Positions 22,265 to 33,730 of a stretch of DNA of 64,000 bases are shown piece after piece. The DNA comes from Symsagittifera roscoffensis (taxonomy: Eukaryota > Xenacoelomorpha > Acoela > Convolutidae). Within the stretch, counting starts at the first letter, position 1, and every line of letters begins with the position of its first letter. The stretch lies in the NCBI RefSeq assembly GCF_963678635.1, contig NC_087064.1, forward strand, positions 23,610,539 through 23,674,538. Direction: 5' to 3'. A model generated the notes under the pieces. That model made no database searches and had not been told where the DNA came from. It saw nothing but the letters and a program-made list of their open reading frames with translations. Position numbers and translations under genes: made by a program.

Positions 22265-24730
22265 ATGGTGAAAATCAGAAAAATATCGCCTCACAGACAT
22301 CTCGATTTTGAATTCAATCGGTTCAAAACGAAAAGCGAATACACTGACCTTGAAATGATGGAGCGAGAAAAAGATGTCGAAAAATGGAAGAACAACTTCA
22401 ATGACGTCATACATGACAACATCGGACGACGAGTGCTGTTGAACTTCATGATGCTGGAACGAAACGAGGAAAACCTTCTGTTTTTCATGGCTGTACAGAA
22501 AATGAAGCAGTGCAATTTAATCGAGGAAATCAAAGGGAAAAGTCCAACAAGCTACAGTGTTTAGAAAAATTTAAACAAGTTTTGGTCAAAAATTTTTCTG
22601 GTGTTTAAGGCGACAAAAATAAACTTTTTGATTTTATGTATCAAATGAAACAAGGGCCCTTTTTGCCCCCCCCCCCACCTCACATATGCATCCACTGGAT
22701 GATGTAACGGGGGTTTTTACAAGGTTAAATATGAAGACCAAATATGTTTGTCATAGCCAAATTAGTCCGCGTGCCAATTTTTGTAACAATCCGACAATGC
22801 GAACAAAATTTTATTATTAAAAGTTTGCAGGTGGGGTGAAGGAAAAAGAGCCGAAACAAAACTGATAGTCAACCGAAGTTGATTTATATAGCTCGTTTGG
22901 CTGTAGTAACAGCACAGCCAGGGGCGGATCTAGTCTAGGATTTTCTTGAGGGGGGGGGATTTAAAAAAAAAATCAAAAATTTCGTCGACTTTTTTTTAGG
23001 TCGACCGAACTGATTTTTCGCGCTCTCCCTAAGCACGGTTTAGTCCCTGTTTTGGGCAAATTTTCTGCTACGCAGGCAAAATTTTGAAAAAAAATAGTCC
23101 AAAAAAGGCATTTTTAGGCACTTTTTGGAAAATTTTGACCTAAAAATCGCGTTTTTTCGGCGTGCGCTCCCCCCTCAAAACTAATATTTAGAAAAATTTT
23201 ATGGTCGGTCGGCCAAAAATGGATTTCTTAAAAGGCACCAAAAGGGGGACCCTTTGGGTCGGCAGGGGGTCGGATCCCTGAGGGGGAGAGCGTCCGCCCG
23301 CCGCCCCCCCCCCCTCCTTAAATCCGCCCCTGAGCACAGCCAGCTAATAAAGCAATAGATCTACCCAACAAATAGGGAAAGTTTTCCCTATTTGTTGGGT
23401 AGATCTACTGCTTTATTAGCTGCGCTGTTACTACAGCCAAACAAGCTTTATAAAACATTTTCGGCTGACTATCGGTTTTGTTTCGGCTCTTTTTCCTTCA
23501 CCCCCACCTGCAAGTTTTTACTAATAAAATTTTGAGCTCTTTTCCAGTCCCCCCTTTGATTTTTCTGAAACTCGATATATGAAAGTCTAATTAAATATAT
23601 TTTTCTTGTTATAAACTGCATTAAAAAGTGTCAGCGTGAACTGGTGAACAAATTTTTAAAACATTTCTTGCATGCAAAAAGCCGTGTGAACAATTTTTGA
23701 ACAGCCTAAATTTGCAATTTTACGAGGGGGGGACTGGAAAAGAGCCAAGTTTTGTTCACATTGCCGGATTGTTACAGAAATTGGCACGCGGACTAATTAG
23801 GCTATGATAAACATTTTTGTTCTTCATGTTTACCAAGTTAACTCAAAAATTTTATTTGTGATTTGAAAGGCTTTTTTCGCGGCCTGTTGGTCTATATAAT
23901 GTCGCTTTACAGAGCAAAATCAGATGATCTTTGATACTTTCATCGGGCCTGAGGCAGACGATGCAATTCCCGAAGAGTTCGGTTCGGCTGATCACCCCCA
24001 GATGAATGTAAACATCGACTATAAAGTCCGGTCAGTTGAAATCTGAACTTCAATTCAGATTGAACTCTTTTTCTTCGTACTTCTTCGTACTCAAACGTGC
24101 TTATAAGTTTTCAACGGTTGCTCTGCATTGAATATTTTTGTGATAGCCCGATAACCTAAATTATAGAAAAGTTATTTCGCTTGATGATTAAGACGAATTA
24201 TGTGGTAAAAAAATTGTCCTATTAAGATATGAAGTGCTGATCGGAAATTTAATTTATTTGACGCAACAAATAGTTTTTTTGGATCGATCTAATTTTCAGG
24301 AAAAGTATGAAATTTGAATCAAACAAATAGCCAAATCGGATTGTTATAGTAGTCTTTTGGCGTGGTGTGATTTGGCTATTTATTCATGGTAACTTCTTTA
24401 ATGCAATTTAAAACCACACGGGGTAACTTGACTTTCCCTTGATTTTGGTGTTCTAGCTCAGATATTGAAGAAAACTTGAAATCAACTCCGGCCAGTAAAA
24501 CAATTTACGACAAAGCCCAGACTGCGATTCTGCACTCAATTATGGATGAGAGCTGGCCCCGATTCAAGGACTCGGCAATGTTGGATAGCTATAAAGATAA
24601 AGCGGCTTCCATCAAAAGCAAACCAAAATCGAAAAGCTCAAAATCGGAAGAATCATCCAGCAAAAAAGCCAAAAGTAAAAGCAAAAACAAGTCGAGGTCT
24701 TCATTCACAGGAATATTTAAAAAGAAGTAA
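22265..24730 (+). CDS. RGS-domain protein B, copy 1
   Basis: Exons 22265-22556, 23913-24030 and 24457-24730 join with matching phases (TACA|AG and GTCCG|C) to give 227 aa. The RGS domain spans about residues 35-190: WKNNFNDVI, the canonical NEENLLFFMAV helix, IFDTFIGPEA, VNIDYKVRSDIEENL and AILHSIMDESWPRF. The family accelerates Galpha GTP hydrolysis in the cytosol; the retained Glu-Asn pair suggests Galpha contact. A 35-residue Lys/Ser-rich basic tail ends in GIFKKK and may bind membrane or RNA. The 5' border of exon 1 is uncertain (ATG 22265, or an acceptor just after it). AATAAA at 24892-24897 is a plausible poly(A) signal. The first intron carries nested MITEs. Confidence 0.75.
22919..23332 (+). 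mobile_element. hAT-type MITE, copy M1
   Basis: 414 bp with termini CAGGGGCGGATCTAG and ...AAATCCGCCCCTG, flanked by a perfect 8-bp target duplication AGCACAGC (22911-22918 and 23333-23340). 8-bp duplications and CAGGG ends are typical of hAT. It carries poly-G/poly-C stretches near the ends and no transposase. Confidence 0.88.
23535..23746. mobile_element. Short inverted-repeat MITE (CTCTTTTCCAGTCCC ends)
   Basis: Terminal repeats GCTCTTTTCCAGTCCCCCC and GGGGGGACTGGAAAAGAGC bound about 212 bp. The flanks AAATTTTG and AAGTTTTG match at 7 of 8 positions, as an aged 8-bp target duplication would. Confidence 0.6.
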
Positions 24731-25443
24731 AACTAAGATTTAATCAATTCCTAATTACTCATTTGAAAAGTTTTTAAAGCTAAAGCGTAATGACAAGTGA
24801 AACAGTGTGATGGTGATTTTGGCTCTCCGAGAATGGAAAAGAACAGTTTTTTTTTCCGGTGGTATATAAAATATAAAATAGCTGACTATTAAATAAACAA
24901 AAATGAAGAAAAAGCAAAAATGTTAAACTCCAATTTTTTGTCGAGCGTCAATTTTCAAATAGCTCGCAATAAAGATTTAAAAAACTGTACATCACTTCTG
25001 CTTCCGTGGTATTTCTCGAACCTCCTGTCGCCCCCCTCCATCCATTCAAGTTCTGAACAAGACTTGACCGGAAAAGTCTGCTACTGGAGTGGCTGTAATT
25101 ACGTGTTGATCTACAAAGTGATTAATCACTTACTTGGATCTTTTGTTTTATGTTTTTTTTTCTGCCGTTTGATTTTTGGAAAAGAAAGGAAAAATTTATT
25201 TTTTCAAATTGATGTTTTATACAACATCTTCAAAAACTTCTAAAAGTAACACAATGTTGAAGAGAGGATAATCGAATGGCCAAATATAGACCCAATGGGA
25301 ATTTATCTGTGCAAGCGAAATTTCATATAAAGACTGATCATAAAATATTCTTTACGCTTGCGATTACCAAGAGTTATTAAACTAGAATATAGAGTTTTTT
25401 CGCGTTCACAATTAGCTTAACAGAATCAGTCTTTTGGTTCTAT

Positions 25444-25503
25444 GTGGCGAAGAGCTAATGCAACTGCTTTTAAAGTCAAAGATCAATGGTTTGAATCCGA
25501 CCA
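25444..25503 (+). repeat. tRNA-like SINE head, copy 1
   Basis: Box A-like TGGCGAAGAGC and box B-like GGTTTGAATCC at Pol III spacing, followed by a T run and GTGGAAAACTG, also seen at the 37893 repeat. The equivalent in copy 2 is about 31719-31778. Confidence 0.4.
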
Positions 25504-26068
25504 GGACATGTTATTTTTCTAAGTGGAAAACTGTCAGCGCTTCAAAAAATCTTTATCGGACTTCTGTTTGTATGCTTCTTTTTGTCAGCTTTATTGCCTC
25601 AGCACCAAATTTGCTTCAAGTTAAAAAAATTGTGTACTCACATTAAAAAACACTTCTGTGTATTCCAAATTTGGTCAAAGTAATTGAGTTCCAAGAAGTT
25701 TTGACTGTTTTTTGAGTTTTCCCATGCTTTTTTTAAAAAAAAATTGGAAATTGTTTTTTTTTATAAAGTCAAGGAATGTTCAGTAGTAATTTCATACTTG
25801 AGACTAGAAATTCCAGTTTTTCGATTCCAGTCGGGACTTTTTTTGATGTGGAAACTGAAAAGTTTCGAAGATTTTAGACTTTCTTGTCAACTAATTTTTG
25901 TCGGCTTAGATTATTCCCACAAAAAGTTTGACAACTTTTTCCCAAATTTTTAATGGTGCAGGTTACTTTAATCCAGCTTTTTGTCATTTTATGCAGTTTT
26001 TTATGACAGTTTGTTTTTCAATTTTTTGTTTGCCTTTCAGTTGCTGGTAACCATAGTTATTCTTTTTT

Positions 26069-26110
26069 TATCACAAGGGATGCGAGGCTCCGTTTTGCCT
26101 CTGTGTATAA
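26069..26110 (+). repeat. Dispersed motif, copy c
   Basis: TATCACAAGGGATGCGAGGC then TCCGTTTTGCCTCTGTGT; follows a T-rich run like the other copies. Repeated in the second tandem unit at 32345-32386. Confidence 0.55.
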
Positions 26111-27465
26111 ATAACTTTTTTCATCATAAAAAAATTGAAAATTTTATATTTATATGTTGAGAAACTTGCCTAAATTTATCAATATATCAAGGCTAGCGTA
26201 AATCGCATAAATATCAAGCCCTCTATCGAAGTATCTAGCCACGTTTATGGACATTATTGAAATTATTCTAATTTTAAAGTAGCTTGGTAGCATGAAACAA
26301 CGTACGCAGTGGCAATTTAAAAACGTTTGCAGTTGCTTCCAAATATAAAAGAGCTTGTTTTAGCAGTTTGTTTCTAAGTACTTCTTAAACCTCACAAAAA
26401 ATGCAATTTCTCATTAAAAAAAATTAATTTGACCGCCATGTTTGCAGGATACTTTCACAACCTCAAAACAGTTTCTGTTTCAATATTTGATTTTTTAATT
26501 CTGAGCTCAGTCTCATTTTCGAAAGCGAAATAATTATGCTACGCTGTGCCAAAACAAGTGGAAAAGGGAAACAAAAAACAGAAAAATAACTGAAGGCAAA
26601 GCGCAAAAAAAATAAATAACTCAAAAAAGGAAGTTTTTTTTAGTTTAACAAATAAATTTTTTCGCTAAAAATCCCAGCGAAATACAAATTACCTATTGAC
26701 TCAATTTTTTAAATTAATTTTTGGTCAATTTTATGACCTTGAACTTTTATCGGATTTTTAAAAGCTTCAATAAGATAAAACTAGAAAAATTGAGTTCGGA
26801 AGTAACCCAAAACATTCTAGAGTTCTGGTTATTTTTCATAAACAATATTTCGCAACTGGGTACTAGACTGTTTTCCCGCAAACATTTTTTTTCTACAGAA
26901 TTCGTGCAAGAAATCAAATTTAGTCAACCATACAGCCCATCTGGTGTAGAGATAACACTCATTCTTATCAGGACAAAAAATTGGATGTCGAATCTGGACT
27001 AATTTATTGGAGTTTTTCTTCAGTTTTGGACCAGTGTCTGTTTGTTTTTTTTTTACTTAGCTGTCATATCTCGAACTCCTTATCAAAACATCAGTTTGAT
27101 CAAATATTCGGAAGATCCCATGATAAAAGATTTTGATTATAAAGCTTTTTGATTATTATTTGAAAGCATTTTTTGAAAAACTTCAAACTAAAAAACTTTA
27201 AGCTAAAAATAAATAATTGAAAAGTTTTTTGAAATTTTTGTTTTCCTGATTTTTCTGCCCGTAATTATTATGAATGCAGTTATTACGTTAGCGATTTGCA
27301 AGCTTTATTGACTCGAAATGTAGAAGTTTTCATATAAAGAATTTGTCTATTAGATACACTGGACCGTTTTCTCAAATTTGAATTTTCATCAATCAACAGA
27401 CATTTTGAGCATATCTGCATAGTAAATACCCGTTCGTTTAAATTCATGTTTTTCCATCGAACAAG

Positions 27466-27999
27466 GTGCATTTCATGGAAACGTTTAAAAATGCGTCAAT
27501 AGCTTCAGTTCCGCCGCTAGCTTCGGCAGAGGTGAACCCTGGTCTGAAGAGTCAAATAAGCATGTTCGCAACGGCAAAACAAGAAGCAGTCACTATTTTT
27601 GTAGCCAAGGCCAGAGAGGAAGCTTCACAAGTATTTTTGGACATGCGTTTCAAAAAAGTTCACGACCTTTTGACCTCTGAGACAACAAGAGATGGATTTT
27701 TGAACTTTCTCAAAACTGAACATTGCGATGAGCTTCTGATGCTTTCGGAGAAAATTGACGCGACTCTGAAAATGAAAAGGACCTCGGATATCGAAACTTC
27801 AAATAAGGATATTTTTGAGACTTTCATAGTAGAAAACGCGCCAATGGAAGTCAATTTGGACCCCAAAATGCAAGCAAGACTAGAAGAGGAATATAACGAT
27901 CCTGAGAAACGAAAACAGAAAACATTGTTCCTGCCTGCCAAAAAAGAACTTTTCAGGGATATTTTTTTCACAAAGCAGCTTTCCTACCTTCCCAATTAA
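27466..27999 (+). pseudogene. RGS protein A, 5'-truncated second copy
   Basis: Equivalent to exon 3 of gene A with one amino-acid change (E to D in the SEIETS segment) and at least one silent change (TGT to TGC). An in-frame ATG at 27475 would still give an RGS-domain protein of about 174 aa. No upstream exons or original promoter came with the duplication. The new upstream sequence places TTTTTCC before the AACAAG acceptor, so splicing from an upstream exon is conceivable. It may be a silent fragment, a short isoform, or extra exons of a read-through transcript. Confidence 0.7.
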
Positions 28000-28536
28000 A
28001 TACTTGGGATTCTTGTTTTCAAGATTTTTTGTTTTCTTGTTTCCTCGCTATCGCGATCTTTTCTAATCTTTTCGGCTTCATACTCCGAATTATAAATCTC
28101 GATAACATTTGAGCGGGAATTTTTTATTAAATGTTTGACAATTTTTTTCCAATGAACTTATGGCCACGATCAATCGGAACCTGATCTGTTCCAAAAGCCC
28201 ATAAAAAGAAGAAGACCATATTTCCAAAACATGTCGACCTCGCGTAAATGACACTATAATCCCTCGATAAAAAACATATGCTAAGTATAGCGCTTTTGAT
28301 GCTTGCTCGGCGAAGTAGGATTTTTTTCCGCTACCATGCCCAACTCCTCTCCCCCCCCCCTCAGGAGCAAAATTTTATGCATAAATTTTTAATTTTGCAA
28401 TGTAAACCAGTTTTGCAAGCAATAATCCGACATTGCGAGAATACAAGGGAAAGTTTCGCAGGTGGGGGAGGAAAGAAAAAAGCCCAAAGTATATATTTAA
28501 GCAAAAACTCATCCCTCCCTTGCCATTTAACATTCT

Positions 28537-31006
28537 ATGGTGAAAATCAGAAAAATATCGCATCACAGACATCTCGATTTTGAATTCAATCGGTTCAAAA
28601 CGAAAAGCGAATACACTGACCTTGAAATGATGGAGCGAGAAAAAGATGTCGAAAAATGGAAGAACAACTTCAATGACGTCATACATGACAACATCGGACG
28701 ACGAGTGCTGTTGAACTTCATGATGCTGGAACGAAACGAGAAAAACCTTCTGTTTTTCATGGCTGTACAGAAAATGAAGCAGTGCAATTTAATCGAGGAA
28801 ATCAAAGGGAAAAGTCCAACAAGCTACAGTGTTTAGAAAAATTTAAACAAGTTTTGGTCAAAAATTTTTCTGGTGTTTAAGGCGACAAAAATAAACTTTT
28901 TGATTTTATGTATCAAATGAAACAAGGGCCCTTTTTGCCCCCCCCCCACCTCACATATGCATCCACTGGATGATGTAACGGGGGTTTTTACAAGGTTAAA
29001 TATGAAGACCAAATATGTTTGTCATAGCCAAATTAGTCCGCGTGCCAATTTTTGTAACAATCCGACAATGCGAACAAAATTTTATTATTAAAAGTTTGCA
29101 GGTGGGGTGAAGGAAAAAGAGCCGAAACAAAACTGATAGTCAACCGAAGTTGATTTATATAGCTCGTTTGGCTGTAGTAACAGCACAGCCAGGGGCGGAT
29201 CTAGTCTAGGATTTTCTTGAGGGGGGGGGGATTTAAAAAAAAAATCAAAAATTCCGTCGACTTTTTTTTAGGTCGACCGAACTGATTTTTCGCGCTCTCC
29301 CTAAGCACGGTTTAGTCCCTGTTTTGGGCAAATTTTCTGCTACGCAGGCAAAATTTTGAAAAAAAATAGTCCAAAAAAGGCATTTTTAGGCACTTTTTGG
29401 AAAATTTTGACCTAAAAATCGCGTTTTTTCGGCGTGCGCTCCCCCCTCAAAACTAATATTTAGAAAAATTTTATGGTCGGTCGGCCAAAAATGGATTTCT
29501 TAAAAGGCACCAAAAGGGGGACCCTTTGGGTCGGCAGGGGGTCGGATCCCTGAGGGGGAGAGCGTCCGCCCGCCGCCCCCCCCCCCCCCCTCCTTAAATC
29601 CGCCCCTGAGCACAGCCAGCTAATAAAGCAATAGATCTACCCAACAAATAGGGAAAGTTTTCTCTATTTGTTGGGTAGATCTACTGCTTTATTAGCTGCG
29701 CTGTTACTACAGCCAAACAAGCTTTATAAAACATTTTCGGCTGACTATCGGTTTTGTTTCGGCTCTTTTTCCTTCACCCCCACCTGCAAGTTTTTACTAA
29801 TAAAATTTTGAGCTCTTTTCCAGTCCCCCCTTTGATTTTTCTGAAACTCGATATATGAAAGTCTAATTAAATATATTTTTCTTGTTATAAACTGCATTAA
29901 AAAGTGTCAGCGTGAACTGGTGAACAAATTTTTAAAACATTTCTTGCATGCAAAAAGCCGTGTGAACAATTTTTGAACAGCCTAAATTTGCAATTTTACG
30001 AGGGGGGGACTGGAAAAGAGCCAAGTTTTGTTCACATTGCCGGATTGTTACAGAAATTGGCACGCGGACTAATTAGGCTATGATAAACATTTTTGTTCTT
30101 CATGTTTACCAAGTTAACTCAAAAATTTTATTTGTGATTTGAAAGGCTTTTTTCGCGGCCTGTTGGTCTATATAATGTCGCTTTACAGAGCAAAATCAGA
30201 TGATCTTTGATACTTTCATCGGGCCTGAGGCAGACGATGCAATTCCCGAAGAGTTCGGTTCGGCTGATCACCCCCAGATGAATGTAAACATCGACTATAA
30301 AGTCCGGTCAGTTGAAATCTGAACTTCAATTCAGATTGAACTCTTTTTCTTCGTACTTCTTCGTACTCAAACGTGCTTATAAGTTTTCAACGGTTGCTCT
30401 GCATTGAATATTTTTGTGATAGCCCGATAACCTAAATTATAGAAAAGTTATTTTGCTTGATGATTAAGACGAATTATGTGGTAAAAAAATTGTCCTATTA
30501 AGATATGAAGTGCTGATCGGAAATTTAATTTATTTGACGCAACAAATAGTTTTTTTGGATCGATCTAATTTTCAGGAAAAGTATGAAATTTGAATCAAAC
30601 AAATAGCCAAATCGGATTGTTATAGTAGTCTTTTGGCGTGGTGTGATTTGGCTATTTATTCATGGTAACTTCTCTAATGCAATTTAAAACCACACGGGGT
30701 AACTTGACTTTCCCTTGATTTTGGTGTTCTAGCTCAGATATTGAAGAAAACTTGAAATCAACTCCGGCCAGTAAAACAATTTACGACAAAGCCCAGACTG
30801 CGATTCTGCACTCAATTATGGATGAGAGCTGGCCCCGATTCAAGGACTCGGCAATGTTGGATAGCTATAAAGATAAAGCGGCTTCCATCAAAAGCAAACC
30901 AAAATCGAAAAGCTCAAAATCGGAAGAATCATCCAGCAAAAAAGCCAAAAGTAAAAGCAAAAACAAGTCGAGGTCTTCATTCACAGGAATATTTAAAAAG
31001 AAGTAA
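28537..31006 (+). CDS. RGS-domain protein B, copy 2
   Basis: Exons 28537-28828, 30189-30306 and 30733-31006 have the same structure and phases as copy 1, giving 227 aa. There are two amino-acid changes, both in exon 1. P to H occurs at residue 9. GAA to AAA changes the core motif from NEENLLFF to NEKNLLFF, replacing the Glu next to the invariant Asn that contacts Galpha in characterised RGS proteins. The rest is open and intact. It is likely the younger or less constrained paralogue. The poly(A) signal is duplicated near 31168. Confidence 0.75.
28990..30126. mobile_element. Foldback element with nested insertions, copy 2 of the unit
   Basis: Counterpart of 22715-23850 with the same nested insertions. 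It came with the segmental duplication, not by independent transposition. Confidence 0.75.
29190..29608 (+). mobile_element. hAT-type MITE, copy M1' (duplicated with the unit)
   Basis: 419 bp, same AGCACAGC target duplication (29182-29189 and 29609-29616). Differs from M1 mainly in poly-G/poly-C length. Confidence 0.88.
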
Positions 31007-33730
31007 AACTAAGATTTAATCAATTCCTAATTACTCATTTGAAAAGTTTTTAAAGCTAAAGCGTAATGACAAGTGAAACAGTGTGATGGTGATTTTGGCT
31101 CTCCGAGAATGGAAAAGAACAGTTTTTTTTTCCGGTGGTATATAAAATATAAAATAGCTGACTATTAAATAAACAAAAATGAAGAAAAAGCAAAAATGTT
31201 AAACTCCAATTTTTTGTCGAGCGTCAATTTTCAAATAGCTCGCAATAAAGATTTAAAAACTGTACATCACTTCTGCTTCCGTGGTATTTCTCGAACCTCC
31301 TGTCGCCCCCCTCCATCCATTCAAGTTCTGAACAAGACTTGACCGGAAAAGTCTGCTACTGGAGTGGCTGTAATTACGTGTTGATCTACAAAGTGATTAA
31401 TCACTTACTTGGATCTTTTGTTTTATGTTTTTTTTTCTGCCGTTTGATTTTTGGAAAAGAAAGGAAAAATTTATTTTTTCAAATTGATGTTTTATACAAC
31501 ATCTTCAAAAACTTCTAAAAGTAACACAATGTTGAAGAGAGGATAATCGAATGGCCAAATATAGACCCAATGGGAATTTATCTGTGCAAGCGAAATTTCA
31601 TATAAAGACTGATCATAAAATATTCTTTACGCTTGCGATTACCAAGAGTTATTAAACTAGAATATAGAGTTTTTTCGCGTTCACAATTAGCTTAACAGAA
31701 TCAGTCTTTTGGTTCTATGTGGCGAAGAGCTAATGCAACTGCTTTTAAAGTCAAAGATCAATGGTTTGAATCCGACCAGGACATGTTATTTTTCTAAGTG
31801 GAAAACTGTCAGCGCTTCAAAAAATCTTTATCGGACTTCTGTTTGTATGCTTCTTTTTGTCAGCTTTATTGCCTCAGCACCAAATTTGCTTCAAGTTAAA
31901 AAAATTGTGTACTCACATTAAAAAACACTTCTGTGTATTCCAAATTTGGTCAAAGTAATTGAGTTCCAAGAAGTTTTGACTGTTTTTTGAGTTTTCCCAT
32001 GCTTTTTTTAAAAAAAAAATTGGAAATTGTTTTTTTTTATAAAGTCAAGGAATGTTCAGTAGTAATTTCATACTTGAGACTAGAAATTCCAGTTTTTCGA
32101 TTCCAGTCGGGACTTTTTTTGATGTGGAAACTGAAAAGTTTCGAAGATTTTAGACTTTCTTGTCAACTAATTTTTGTCGGCTTAGATTATTCCCACAAAA
32201 AGTTTGACAGCTTTTTCCCAAATTTTTAATGGTGCAGGTTACTTTAATCCAGCTTTTTGTCATTTTATGCAGTTTGTTATGACAGTTTGTTTTTCAATTT
32301 TTTGTTTGCCTTTCAGTTGCTGGTAACCAGAGTTATTCTTTTTTTATCACAAGGGATGCGAGGCTCCGTTTTGCCTCTGTGTATAAATAACTTTTGTCAT
32401 CATAAAAAAATTGAAAATTTTATATTTATATGTTGAGAAACTTGCCTAAATTTATCAATATATCAAGGCTAGCGTAAATCGCATAAATATCAAGCCCTCT
32501 ATCGAAGTATCTAGCCACGTTTATGGACATTATTGAAATTATTCTAATTTTAAAGTAGCTTGGTAGCATGAAACAACGTACGCAGTGGCAATTTAAAAAC
32601 GTTTGCAGTTGCTTCCAAATATAAAAGAGCTTGTTTTAGCAGTTTGTTTCTAAGTACTTCTTAAACCTCACAAAAAATGCAATTTCTCATTAAAAAAAAT
32701 TAATTTGACCGCCATGTTTGCAGGATACTTTCACAACCTCAAAACAGTTTCTGTTTCAATATTTGATTTTTTAATTCTGAGCTCAGTCTCATTTTCGAAA
32801 GCGAAATAATTATGCTACGCTGTGCCAAAACAAGTGGAAAAGGGAAACAAAAAACAGAAAAATAACTGAAGGCAAAGCGCAAAAAAAATAAATAACTCAA
32901 AAAAGGAAGTTTTTTTTAGTTTCACAAATAAATTTTTTCGCTAAAAATCCCAGCGAAATACAAATTACCTATTGACTCAATTTTTTAAATTAATTTTTGG
33001 TCAATTTTATGACCTTGAACTTTTATCGGATTTTTAAAAGCTTCAATAAGATAAAACTAGAAAAATTGAGTTCGGAAGTAACCCAAAACATTCTAGAGTT
33101 CTGGTTATTTTTCATAAACAATATTTCGCAACTGGGTACTAGACTGTTTTCCCGCAAACATTTTTTTTCTACAGAATTCGTGCAAGAAATCAAATTTAGT
33201 CAACCATACAGCCCATCTGGTGTAGAGATAACACTCATTCTTATCAGGACAAAAAATTGGATGTCGAATCTGGACTAATTTATTGGAGTTTTTCTTCAGT
33301 TTTGGACCAGTGTCTGTTTGTTTTTTTTTTACTTAGCTGTCATATCTCGAACTCCTTATCAAAACATCAGTTTGATCAAATATTCGGAAGATCCCATGAT
33401 AAAAGATTTTGATTATAAAGCTTTTTGATTATTATTTGAAAGCATTTTTTGAAAAACTTCAAACTAAAAAACTTTAAGCTAAAAATAAATAATTGAAAAG
33501 TTTTTTGAAATTTTTGTTTTCCTGATTTTTCTGCCCGTAATTATTATGAATGCAGTTATTACGTTAGCGATTTGCAAGCTTTATTGACTCGAAATGTAGA
33601 AGTTTTCATATAAAGAATTTGTCTATTAGATACACTGGACCGTTTTCTCAAATTTGAATTTTCATCAATCAACAGACATTTTGAGCATATCTGCATAGTA
33701 AATACCCGTTCGTTTAAATTCATGTTTTTC
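31007..33730. other. Intergenic part of tandem unit, copy 2
   Basis: Counterpart of 24731-27454, with the SINE head near 31719 and the dispersed motif at 32345-32386. No gene. Confidence 0.5.

Larger units (their letters stand above)
22715..23850. mobile_element. Foldback element with two later insertions (RGS B intron 1, copy 1)
   Basis: The outer arms are inverted: left GCCAAATTAGTCCGCGTGCC (from about 22757) pairs with right GGCACGCGGACTAATTAGGC (from about 23790). The original centre is a near-perfect hairpin at about 23345-23420 (AGATCTACCCAACAAATAGGG and its complement). The arms are interrupted by an hAT MITE (22919-23332) in the left arm and a second short inverted-repeat element (23535-23746) in the right arm. 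No coding capacity. Confidence 0.75.
21168..27454 (+). repeat. Tandem duplication unit, copy 1 (6,287 bp)
   Basis: The sequence from CATCGAACAAGG (21168) to CATGTTTTTC (27454) is repeated immediately as 27455-33730. The copies look >99% identical, with differences mainly in homopolymer lengths plus scattered substitutions. The left edge lies about 10 bp inside the last intron of RGS gene A. The junction shows at most 1 bp of microhomology and no transposon at the border. Confidence 0.95.
24731..27454. other. Intergenic part of tandem unit, copy 1
   Basis: No gene supported. It holds a tRNA-like SINE head (about 25444-25503) and a dispersed-motif copy (26069-26110). ORFs at 24920-25243, 25434-25646 and 26721-27002 are AT-rich and conserved only because the whole unit is duplicated. 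Confidence 0.5.
27455..33730 (+). repeat. Tandem duplication unit, copy 2 (6,276 bp)
   Basis: Second copy of 21168-27454, ending ...CATGTTTTTC before non-duplicated ATGTTGG. It lacks exons 1-2 of RGS gene A because the unit begins inside the intron before exon 3. Confidence 0.95.
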
